Source of the DNA: Streptomycetaceae bacterium
GTDB lineage: Bacteria; Actinomycetota; Actinomycetes; Nanopelagicales; Nanopelagicaceae
NCBI GenBank assembly: GCA_027486075.1
Contig: JAIXPU010000009.1
Location: 1 to 18,353, forward strand
DNA length: 18,353 bases
Reading direction: 5' to 3'
Below the pieces are notes generated by a model. That model had not been told where the DNA came from. It saw only the letters and a program-made list of their open reading frames with translations, and searched no databases. Positions 1-6,511 of this stretch are shown here, one piece after another (within the stretch, counting starts at the first letter, position 1; the number at the start of each line of letters is the position of its first letter). A program made the position numbers and the translations under genes.

Positions 1-756
1 AAGACAGAGCACACGATCGGCGATGTAGTTCTTGAGGTTAATGACCTCACCAACCCAGCGTATTTCCGTAACGTCTCATTTACCGTTCGTAAGGGAGAAA
101 TTGTTGCGCTAGCTGGCCTCGTCGGATCCGGTCGCTCTGAAATCGCCCGTTCAATCTTTGGTGTTGATTCCTACGAATCAGGATCGGTAAAGGTCAATAA
201 CAAGCCGCTGAAAAAGGGTTCACCAATCTCTGCGATGGCAGAAAAGATTGCACTCGTTCCTGAGGATCGCCGTCAACAAGGTCTCTTTATGGTCGCAGGC
301 GTAAACCGAAATATCTCCATGGAATCCTTTGATCGACTTAAGGGTCGCATCTTCCTAAACTTTAAGAAGGAGCGCGCGCTGACCAATGAGTGGCGTGAAA
401 ACTTGAGCATTAAATATGTTAATCAATCAGATCCAGTAGATCGCCTTTCTGGTGGAAACCAGCAGAAGACAGTTCTTGCCAAGTGGCTAGCGACAGACCC
501 AGATCTGCTGATTGTCGATGAACCAACTCGCGGAATTGACGTTGGTACCAAGGCTGAAGTCCATAAATTGATTGATAAGGCTGCCGGCGAAGGTAAGGCA
601 ATCTTGATGATTTCTAGCGAACTTCCTGAAGTTCTGGGAATGGCAGATCGCATCATTGTGATGCGTGAAGGTCGCCAAGTTACCGAGCTCTCTCGCAAGG
701 AAGCGACACAAGAAAATGTCATCGCTGCAGCTACCACCGGAAAGAAGGGCAACTAA
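1..756 (+). CDS. rhaT: Sugar ABC transporter ATP-binding protein, C-terminal half (RhaT type, partial)
   Basis: The reading frame is open from the first base, so the gene begins upstream; 251 residues of a normally ~500-residue two-domain carbohydrate ABC ATPase are visible. They cover the second nucleotide-binding domain. The degenerate P-loop GLVGSGRSE (nt 115-141) lacks the usual Lys, which is normal for the second domain of this family. The segment PEDRRQQGLF follows, then the signature LSGGNQQK (nt 445-468), Walker B LLIVDEP (nt 505-525) followed by TRGIDVG, and an ISSELPE switch region. It should energise sugar import at the inner face of the membrane with the two permeases downstream, the first starting 2 nt after this stop. 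The rhamnose assignment is inferred from the RhaS-like binding protein and rhamnose enzymes that follow. The symbol follows the Rhizobium rhaSTPQ transporter, not the E. coli RhaT symporter. Confidence 0.9.
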   Translation, partial: KTEHTIGDVVLEVNDLTNPAYFRNVSFTVRKGEIVALAGLVGSGRSEIARSIFGVDSYESGSVKVNNKPLKKGSPISAMAEKIALVPEDRRQQGLFMVAGVNRNISMESFDRLKGRIFLNFKKERALTNEWRENLSIKYVNQSDPVDRLSGGNQQKTVLAKWLATDPDLLIVDEPTRGIDVGTKAEVHKLIDKAAGEGKAILMISSELPEVLGMADRIIVMREGRQVTELSRKEATQENVIAAATTGKKGN

Positions 757-758
757 CA

Positions 759-1757
759 GTGGCATCTTTATTGAAGAAGCGAACCTTCGGTCGCGAAGCC
801 AGCCTCGGCGTTATCTTAATTTTCTGTATTGCAAGCACTGGATTTATTAATCCTCGCTTTGTGACAGGAGACGGAACTCGCGACCTGCTTTCAGCAACTG
901 CCATTGTGGCTCTCTTAGCTATTGGTATGGCGCCAGTCATGATCATGCGCCATATCGACCTCTCTATTGCATCAACTGTTGGATTCTCTGCCTGGCTGGT
1001 CGCAGATTTCTGCGCCAAGAACCCATCATTTACCTGGTGGCAATGCTTTGTTATCGGTGGCGCAGTAGGTATCGCAGTCGGTGCACTCAACGGTCTCCTT
1101 GTTGCAGGCCTGCGCCTTCCATCTCTCGTTGTCACGCTCGGTACTCTCTACATTGTTCGTGGTGGAGTTTATGTTGTCTCAAACTCCGTGGATTACAACG
1201 CACAAGAGATGCCACCAAGTTTGCTCTCACTCGGCCAACAAACTTTTGGTGGCTTGTTGCCTTTCCCATTCTTGATGGTCATCGTCTTAATGGTGATTGT
1301 TGCTTGGTATATGAAGTACACCAAGGCAGGCCGTGATTGCTATGCAATTGGTAGCAATCCACCAGCTGCAGATCTTGTGGGACTTAAAGTATTCCGCAGA
1401 ACATTCTTGGCGTATATCTTCTGTGGATTTATCGCCGGTATCGCAGGCGTCTTCTACTTGATGCGCTTTGCGCAAGTCGACTCAACTGCTTTCTATGGGC
1501 AAGAGCTTGCCGTTGTTGCAGCTGCAGTTATCGGTGGAATCGGTCTTCTTGGCGGCGCAGGAACTGCAGTCGGTGTTGTTATCGGCGCGCTACTCGTGCA
1601 GACAATTCAAGGCGCACTTGCTGCCCTAGGCGTTGATGCCTTCTGGAAGGCGGCAATCAATGGCCTCCTCCTTATTGTTGCAATCTACGCAGATCGTGTC
1701 TTGGCACGAAGAACCGAGAACGCCTTACTGGCACAACGAATCAAGGAAAGGGTTTAG
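759..1757 (+). CDS. rhaP: Sugar ABC transporter permease (RhaP/RbsC family)
   Basis: This 332-residue hydrophobic protein has the usual length and pattern for a CUT2-type (ribose/rhamnose) permease. Several membrane segments are separated by short loops. The segment IDLSIAS near residue 65 and the cytoplasmic loop with AADLVGLKVFRR near residue 205 are family hallmarks, as is the Gly-rich AAVIGGIGLLGGAGT near residue 255. The start is GTG, 2 nt after the ATPase stop, so translation is probably coupled. It would form half of the transmembrane channel together with the next permease. Substrate specificity cannot be read from the permease itself; rhamnose is inferred from the neighbours. Confidence 0.88.
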   Translation: MASLLKKRTFGREASLGVILIFCIASTGFINPRFVTGDGTRDLLSATAIVALLAIGMAPVMIMRHIDLSIASTVGFSAWLVADFCAKNPSFTWWQCFVIGGAVGIAVGALNGLLVAGLRLPSLVVTLGTLYIVRGGVYVVSNSVDYNAQEMPPSLLSLGQQTFGGLLPFPFLMVIVLMVIVAWYMKYTKAGRDCYAIGSNPPAADLVGLKVFRRTFLAYIFCGFIAGIAGVFYLMRFAQVDSTAFYGQELAVVAAAVIGGIGLLGGAGTAVGVVIGALLVQTIQGALAALGVDAFWKAAINGLLLIVAIYADRVLARRTENALLAQRIKERV

Positions 1758-1759
1758 CC

Positions 1760-2743
1760 GTGTCTGAGAAAAATACCTTTAAAGTTCGCAAGTCCTGGGA
1801 CACAGCAATCCTTGCCCTGCTCTTCTCGGTCTGGGTCTTGGCATCAATGACTACAGATAACTTCTTGAGTTCAATCAACGTCTCACAGATCTTCTCGAAC
1901 TCAAGCGAAATCTTGATCATGGGCTTTGCCATGGTCTTTCTCATCATCACTGGCGAGATTGATTTATCTATCGCATCAATCTTGGCGCTCAGTAGCGCAA
2001 TGCTTGGGTATTCATACGCCGCTGGTGCGCCAATTTGGCTCGCAATTCTTATTGCGATGGCTGTCGGCACAGCGTGTGGTTTCGTGAATGGGTTCTTAGT
2101 TACCAAGTTAGGGCTGGGCTCTCTTGCAGTAACGATTGGAGCTCTCGCGCTCTATCGCGGTATCGCAAATGGAATCCTCGGCACCGAAACTGTCAACGAG
2201 TTCCCAGAGTTCTGGACCACATGGGGCTTTGACACCATCGGAACTACATTCATTCCGCAGACACTTCCAGTCATCATCATCTTTGGCCTCTTCTTTGGAT
2301 TGCTATTGCATAACACTGCATTTGGTCGTCGAACCCTTGCAATCGGACAAAGCCCAGAGGCTGCTCGATTTGCTGGCATCAACGTTGTTCGCCACAAGAT
2401 CATCGTCTTTACCTTCACCGGCTTCATGTCAGGTGTTGCAGGCGTCATCTACACATTCCGTTTCTCTACTGCGCAAGCAGATAATGGAATCGGTCTAGAA
2501 CTTCTCGTTATCTCTGCCTGCTTGCTCGGTGGAGTTTCAATCTTCGGTGGAATCGGAACTATGTGGGGCGTTGTTGCAGGTGTACTACTTGCCAGCAGCG
2601 TTGAATCTTGGCTCACCCTCCAAGAGATCAACGCCCAATGGCGCACCATCGTCACCGGTATCTTGCTTCTTATTTCTGTAGCTGCTCCGGTTATGGTCGA
2701 TAAGTACAAGAGAGCGCGAGCAACCTCCGCTAACAAGGCTTAA
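1760..2743 (+). CDS. rhaQ: Sugar ABC transporter permease (RhaQ/RbsC family)
   Basis: This is the second CUT2 permease, 327 residues, starting with GTG 2 nt after the first permease. It is a paralogue of that gene with the same landmarks: GEIDLSIAS near residue 65, the loop segment AARFAGINVVRHK near residue 210, and the Gly-rich CLLGGVSIFGGIGT near residue 260. The C-terminal tail is basic (DKYKRAR), as expected for the cytoplasmic side. It closes the first transcription block, and a stem-loop terminator lies 12 nt after its stop. A heterodimeric permease fits rhamnose-type importers of the rhaSTPQ class. Which of the two is RhaP and which RhaQ is uncertain. Confidence 0.87.
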   Translation: MSEKNTFKVRKSWDTAILALLFSVWVLASMTTDNFLSSINVSQIFSNSSEILIMGFAMVFLIITGEIDLSIASILALSSAMLGYSYAAGAPIWLAILIAMAVGTACGFVNGFLVTKLGLGSLAVTIGALALYRGIANGILGTETVNEFPEFWTTWGFDTIGTTFIPQTLPVIIIFGLFFGLLLHNTAFGRRTLAIGQSPEAARFAGINVVRHKIIVFTFTGFMSGVAGVIYTFRFSTAQADNGIGLELLVISACLLGGVSIFGGIGTMWGVVAGVLLASSVESWLTLQEINAQWRTIVTGILLLISVAAPVMVDKYKRARATSANKA

Positions 2744-2755
2744 CTCACTTGGGAG

Positions 2756-2805
2756 AAATCCCCGATGATTGAACAATTCAAGCGTTCAGCCATCGGGGAT
2801 TTTCT
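2756..2805 (+). terminator. Rho-independent terminator after the permease genes
   Basis: A 12-bp inverted repeat has left arm 2756-2767 and right arm 2791-2802, with an inner 5-bp repeat (TGAAC at 2770-2774, GTTCA at 2784-2788) that can extend the stem. It is followed by TTTCT. It lies directly behind the permease stop codon, so it should reduce read-through from the ATPase/permease block into the binding-protein gene. Confidence 0.75.
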
Positions 2806-2831
2806 ATTGCGTCGCAAGACATTCACCAAAT

Positions 2832-2840
2832 TGTTATAAA
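2832..2840 (+). promoter_or_regulatory. Candidate extended -10 promoter for the binding-protein gene
   Basis: TGTTATAAA contains a TATAAA hexamer preceded by TGn, an extended -10 element. No convincing -35 box is seen at 16-18 nt. It sits between the upstream terminator and the binding-protein gene, so a promoter is needed about here. It would give a leader of roughly 120 nt. The exact element is a tentative reading. Confidence 0.35.
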
Positions 2841-2888
2841 TCAACACTAGTACTTTGGCTTGCGCCACCATAGAGTTTCGGCACGGGC

Positions 2889-2908
2889 TCAGACAGTCTC
2901 TGTCCTGA
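2889..2908 (+). other. Stem-loop in the leader of the binding-protein mRNA
   Basis: TCAGACAG (2889-2896) pairs with CTGTCCTGA (2900-2908), with one bulged base and a 3-nt loop. There is no T-run, so it is not a terminator. It lies about 60 nt upstream of the proposed TTG start. A 5' stabilising or regulatory structure is possible but not demonstrated. Confidence 0.35.
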
Positions 2909-2968
2909 ACCAGGCACGATGTGAAGTTAAAAAATAACCTCACAATGTTTTCAACGAAAGGAAACACC

Positions 2969-3991
2969 TTGAAGAAACTACTAGCAGCAATCGCAACAGC
3001 TGCTCTTGTTACAACAACACTTGTAACAGGATCAGTTGCACCAGCTTCTGCAGCAACTAAATTGAAGGTCGCACACATTCCTAAGCTCGGCACAATTGGA
3101 TACTTCCAAGCTGCTGACAAGGGTGTACAGCGCGCATGTAAGGAACTCAAGGCAACTTGTGCATACAAGGGCCCAACAGAAATTACTGCAGCTGCACAGG
3201 TTAAGGAAATCAACGCAGCAGTACAGTCCGGTTACAACGTAATCGTTCTTGCTGCTAACGATAAGGATGCTCTCGTCCCTGCACTAAGCGCAGCACGTAA
3301 GAAGGGTGTAACAGTTGTTACATACGATTCTGACGTTGCTCAAAAGGGTCGTTCAGTATTTATCAACCAGGCATCATCACAAGGTATTGGCCAGGCACTT
3401 GCTGCTTCAGCTAACGACCTTGCTAAAGGTGAAGGTGAAGTTGCAATTCTTTCAACTACTCCAGATGCTACAAACCAGAACGTATGGATCGAATTCATGA
3501 ACCAGGAAATCGCTGCTAAGTATCCAAAGCTCAAGGTAGTTGCAACTGCTTATGGTCTTGATAAGCCAGAAGAGTCAACAACTGAGACACAGGGTCTTAT
3601 CCAGAAGTATCCAAACCTCAAGGTAATTGTCGCTCCTACATCAGTAGGTATCGTTGCAGCCGCTAAGTACGTCAGCGGATCTGCATCAAAGGGCAAGGTA
3701 TTTGTAACAGGCCTTGGTCTTCCAAACGATATGAAGACATATATCAAGGATGGATCAGATGCTCAGGCATCACTTTGGGATGTTGAGAACTTCGGATACG
3801 TAGCTGTCCAGGTTGCAAACTCAATCATCAACAACAAGCAGAAGGTAAATGTTGGAGCCACTGTTAAGTCCGGTAAGGGCGACAAGGGCTTGAAGTCACG
3901 TAAAGTGACAAAAGGTGCAGTCGGAAACGAAATCATCCTCGGACCAGCAACTGTCTTCACAAAGAACAACGTAGATCAGTACAACTTCTAA
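2969..3991 (+). CDS. rhaS: Rhamnose-binding protein of the ABC importer (RhaS type)
   Basis: This periplasmic-binding-protein (type 1 fold) component captures sugar outside the membrane. I place the start at TTG 2969. It has a strong ribosome site (GAAAGGAAA, 2956-2964) at 6 nt spacing and begins a textbook signal peptide: MKK, a hydrophobic core, then an APASA cleavage site at residues 24-28. The upstream in-frame starts GTG 2921 and ATG 2945 have no ribosome site and would put a polar tail before the signal. The mature part carries segments typical of RhaS proteins: GPTEITAAAQV, AANDKDALVPAL, VTYDSDV, NQASSQGIGQ, GLGLPNDM and SLWDVENFGYVAVQ. There is no lipobox Cys after the signal peptide. 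Codon use (many ACA, GCA, TCA, GTA; few CGC or GCG) differs from the neighbours and fits high expression. Confidence 0.9.
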   Translation: MKKLLAAIATAALVTTTLVTGSVAPASAATKLKVAHIPKLGTIGYFQAADKGVQRACKELKATCAYKGPTEITAAAQVKEINAAVQSGYNVIVLAANDKDALVPALSAARKKGVTVVTYDSDVAQKGRSVFINQASSQGIGQALAASANDLAKGEGEVAILSTTPDATNQNVWIEFMNQEIAAKYPKLKVVATAYGLDKPEESTTETQGLIQKYPNLKVIVAPTSVGIVAAAKYVSGSASKGKVFVTGLGLPNDMKTYIKDGSDAQASLWDVENFGYVAVQVANSIINNKQKVNVGATVKSGKGDKGLKSRKVTKGAVGNEIILGPATVFTKNNVDQYNF

Positions 3992-4005
3992 TTTAATTAG
4001 AAGTT
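3983..4005. repeat. Perfect 11-bp inverted repeat spanning the rhaS stop codon
   Basis: AACTTCTAATT (3983-3993) and AATTAGAAGTT (3995-4005) are exact reverse complements separated by one base. The repeat contains the stop codon TAA at 3989-3991. As RNA it would form a short AU-rich hairpin just before the main terminator; as DNA it is a near-continuous 23-bp palindrome that could bind a dimeric regulator of the downstream operon. The sequence cannot distinguish these. Confidence 0.6.
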
Positions 4006-4015
4006 AGGTTCTACA

Positions 4016-4056
4016 GATTCAGGCAGTTCCCTTCGGGGAACTGCCTGAATCTCTTT
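4016..4056 (+). terminator. Strong terminator with UUCG tetraloop after rhaS
   Basis: A perfect 16-bp stem has arms at 4016-4031 and 4036-4051, capped by the exceptionally stable CCC-TTCG-GGG loop and followed by TCTTT. It should end or strongly attenuate the binding-protein transcript before the enzyme genes and protect its 3' end. This fits a need for more binding protein than enzymes. Confidence 0.88.
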
Positions 4057-4107
4057 ACGGAGAAGTTGAACAGTTAAAGAAAGTTACTTCCAAGAATTGA
4101 GGAAAAA

Positions 4108-4968
4108 ATGTCAGAAGCAAAGAAGCTTGAGTTCGGCGGCCATGCACTTGTGTGGGCTGGAGATTGGTCAGAAAAGGGAGCGCGCGATGCAATTTCAGGC
4201 GCTGCTCGCTCAGGCTATGACTATGTTGAAGTCGCGCTCTTAGATCCTTGGAAGGTTGATACCGCAATGACGCGCGATCTACTTGCTGAATACGGCGTGC
4301 GTGCGCATGCCTCTTTAGGCCTATCCCCTACAACTGATGTCACCAGTACAGATCCTTCCATCATTGCTAAGGGAGATGAGCTCCTTCGCAAAGCAACCGA
4401 TGTTCTTCATGAACTCGGTGGAACTGAGCTCTGCGGCGTTCTCTACTGCTCACTTGGTAGATATCCAGGCCCTGCCTCAAAAGAGAATCGCGCGAACTCT
4501 GTAGCTGCCATGCAGCGCTTATCTGACTATGCTGCTGATAAGGGCATCAATATCAGCCTAGAGGTAGTAAACCGCTACGAGTCCAACATTATGAATACCG
4601 GAATCGAAGGGCTCGCCTTCCTTGACGAGGTAAATCGCTCCAATGCTTATCTACATCTTGATACCTATCACATGAATATTGAAGAAGATGGAATGGAGAA
4701 ATCTGTTCTAGCAGCCGGTGACAGGCTAGGTTTTGTTCATATCGGCGAAAGCCACCGCGGCTATCTCGGCTCTGGAAATGTAGATTTCGACACATTCTTT
4801 GCAGCCCTTAAGAAGATTAACTACCAAGGGCCGATTACCTTTGAATCATTCTCGTCAGCTGTTGTTGACCCAGCGCTCTCAAATACACTTTGCGTCTGGC
4901 GAAATCTCTGGAGCGATTCAGATGATCTTGCAAGCACAGCACTTGCATTTATGAAGGAGCGCATCTAA
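4108..4968 (+). CDS. Sugar 3-epimerase, D-tagatose/D-psicose 3-epimerase family
   Basis: This 286-residue TIM-barrel protein has the length of D-psicose (allulose) 3-epimerases (about 290). All expected active-site positions are visible: metal ligands E152, D185, H211 and E246, with E158, H188 and R217 around the substrate. They lie in the segments SLEVVNRYE, LHLDTYHMN, HIGESHRGYLGSG and FESF, offset by +2 from the Agrobacterium enzyme as I remember it. The family interconverts ketohexoses at C3 using Mn/Co and is often tolerant of 6-deoxy sugars. It heads the rhamnose enzyme cluster, with a GAGG ribosome site 5 nt before ATG. It is not a step of the standard rhamnose pathway; action on L-rhamnulose or a related 6-deoxyketose is inferred. 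It could instead be a sugar-phosphate isomerase-like protein of other specificity. Confidence 0.8.
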   Translation: MSEAKKLEFGGHALVWAGDWSEKGARDAISGAARSGYDYVEVALLDPWKVDTAMTRDLLAEYGVRAHASLGLSPTTDVTSTDPSIIAKGDELLRKATDVLHELGGTELCGVLYCSLGRYPGPASKENRANSVAAMQRLSDYAADKGINISLEVVNRYESNIMNTGIEGLAFLDEVNRSNAYLHLDTYHMNIEEDGMEKSVLAAGDRLGFVHIGESHRGYLGSGNVDFDTFFAALKKINYQGPITFESFSSAVVDPALSNTLCVWRNLWSDSDDLASTALAFMKERI

Positions 4969-4970
4969 GA

Positions 4971-5294
4971 ATGCAAAGGGTCGGTTTTCGCTTACAGGTT
5001 CGTCCTGAGATGATGGATGAATATGTGCGCCGCCATGCAGAAGTGTGGCCGGATATGTTGCAGGCGCTACGCGAAACTGGCTGGACCAACTACACCCTCT
5101 TCTTAGACCGCAGCGATGGAACTCTCTTTGGCTACTTCGAGACTCCAGATCTTGCGGCAGCAAAGGCGGGAATGGCAGCGCGAGAAGTAAATGCGCGCTG
5201 GCAGGCAGATATGGCTCCATTCTTTATCGCCCTCGGTGGCAAGCGCCCGGATGAAGGATTCTTACAACTCGAAGATGTCTTCTATTTACAGTAA
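4971..5294 (+). CDS. rhaM: L-rhamnose mutarotase
   Basis: This 107-residue protein matches E. coli RhaM (104 residues) along its length. Shared points are Y18, the catalytic H22 in RRHAEVWPDM, the ARW segment near residue 75, and the C-terminal DVFYLQ (EVFYLP in E. coli). It interconverts the alpha and beta anomers of L-rhamnose so that imported sugar matches the anomer used by the isomerase. ATG lies 2 nt after the epimerase stop. AAGGAG at 4954-4959, inside the end of the epimerase gene, serves as ribosome site at a rather long 11-nt spacing, so coupling is likely. It is cytoplasmic with no signal peptide. The assignment is firm on sequence motifs and context. Confidence 0.94.
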   Translation: MQRVGFRLQVRPEMMDEYVRRHAEVWPDMLQALRETGWTNYTLFLDRSDGTLFGYFETPDLAAAKAGMAAREVNARWQADMAPFFIALGGKRPDEGFLQLEDVFYLQ

Positions 5295-5344
5295 AACCCG
5301 CACCAAAAGAGATTAAACAACAACGAGGTAAAGGAGTACAGGAA

Positions 5345-6511
5345 ATGGCAACACCAAAGGAAGCAAAGGAAGTACTAAAGCGCTTTTGGATTGAAACTCC
5401 ATCGTGGGCTTACGGCAACTCCGGAACTCGCTTTAAGGTCTTTGCGCAACCAGGTGTGCCGCGCGATCCATACGAGAAGATCGCTGATGCAGCGCAGGTG
5501 CATAAGTTCACTGGCGCAGCTCCATCAGTAGCACTTCATATTCCTTGGGATAAGGTCGATGATTACAAGCACCTTGCTGATTATGCAGCTGAGCTAGGAG
5601 TGCGCCTTGGCACCATCAACTCAAATACCTTTCAAGATGATGATTACAAGTTAGGTTCTGTCTGCCACCCAGATGCCAAGATTCGCCAGAAGGCGGTTGA
5701 TCATCTCTATGAATGTATCGACATCATGGATAAGACGGGCGCCAAGGACATCAAACTCTGGTTTGCTGACGGTACTAACTATCCTGGCCAAGATAATTTG
5801 GCCGATCGCCAAGATCGCTTAGCTGATTCACTTCGCAAGTGTTACGACCGACTTGGACCAGACCAGCGCATGTTGCTGGAATACAAGTTCTTCGAGCCAG
5901 CTTTCTACTCAACCGATGTTCCTGATTGGGGCACTTCTTATGTGCACTGCCTCGAACTTGGCGAGAAGGCATCAGTCTGTGTCGATACCGGCCACCATGC
6001 GCCCGGAACAAATATCGAATACATCGTTGCATTCTTACTTCGCAAGAAGCGCCTCGGAGCCTTCGACTTCAACTCACGCTTCTATGCCGATGATGACCTG
6101 ATTGTGGGCGCTGCAGATCCATTCCAGCTCTTCCGCATCATGCACGAGGTTAATCAGAATGGCGGCTTTGATGTTGGCACACCTGTCTCTTATGTACTCG
6201 ATCAATGCCACAACATTGAACCGAAGATTCCTGCACAGATTCGCTCAATTACAAATGTGCAAGAGGCAGTTGCCAAGGCGCTCCTGGTTGACCATGCAGC
6301 GCTGAAGAAGGCACAACAAGCTGGCGATGTTCTTGGCGGCAATGACATCTTGATGAACGCTTACAACACAGATGTGCGCGTACTCCTTGATGAACTCCGC
6401 AGCGAAATTGGCGTAGAAGCAGATCCAAAGAGCGCATATGCACGTAGCGGATATGCCGAAAAGATTGCAGCAGAACGAGTTGGCGGCGCGCAAGCTGGAT
6501 GGGGAGCATAA
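5345..6511 (+). CDS. rhaI: L-rhamnose isomerase, Gram-positive (Streptomyces) subtype
   Basis: This 388-residue TIM-barrel metalloenzyme converts L-rhamnose to L-rhamnulose. Recognisable metal and active-site regions are E179 (LLEYKFFEPAFY), D214 with H217 (VDTGHH), D249/D251 (FYADDDLIVGAADPFQLFRI) and D286 (DQCHN). These match the order in Pseudomonas stutzeri RhaI rather than E. coli RhaA. At the position of the P. stutzeri ligand His281 this protein has Asp241 (FDFNSRF), which may be normal for the Gram-positive subtype. AAGGAG at 5331-5336 is a good ribosome site at 8 nt from ATG, giving this gene independent translation after a 50-nt gap. It lies between mutarotase and aldolase genes and overlaps the latter's start by one base. 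Confidence 0.93.
   Translation: MATPKEAKEVLKRFWIETPSWAYGNSGTRFKVFAQPGVPRDPYEKIADAAQVHKFTGAAPSVALHIPWDKVDDYKHLADYAAELGVRLGTINSNTFQDDDYKLGSVCHPDAKIRQKAVDHLYECIDIMDKTGAKDIKLWFADGTNYPGQDNLADRQDRLADSLRKCYDRLGPDQRMLLEYKFFEPAFYSTDVPDWGTSYVHCLELGEKASVCVDTGHHAPGTNIEYIVAFLLRKKRLGAFDFNSRFYADDDLIVGAADPFQLFRIMHEVNQNGGFDVGTPVSYVLDQCHNIEPKIPAQIRSITNVQEAVAKALLVDHAALKKAQQAGDVLGGNDILMNAYNTDVRVLLDELRSEIGVEADPKSAYARSGYAEKIAAERVGGAQAGWGA

Noticed and set aside
115..141. P-loop without Lys (GLVGSGRSE) as a possible broken ATPase
   Set aside because: The second nucleotide-binding domain of carbohydrate ABC ATPases regularly has this degenerate form, so it is not damage.
2921..2968. Upstream GTG/ATG starts for the binding-protein gene
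   Set aside because: They lack ribosome sites and would add a polar 16- or 8-residue tail before a complete signal peptide that begins at TTG 2969.
4060..4107. Promoter TTGAAC at 4066-4071 for the enzyme operon
   Set aside because: No -10 hexamer is found at 16-18 nt spacing, so I do not call it, although a promoter is likely in this interval or transcription reads through.
6499..6510. Earlier ATG for the rhaEW gene
   Set aside because: It would add four residues read from within rhaI. The TAATG overlap at 6511 with GGGGAG upstream is the better start.
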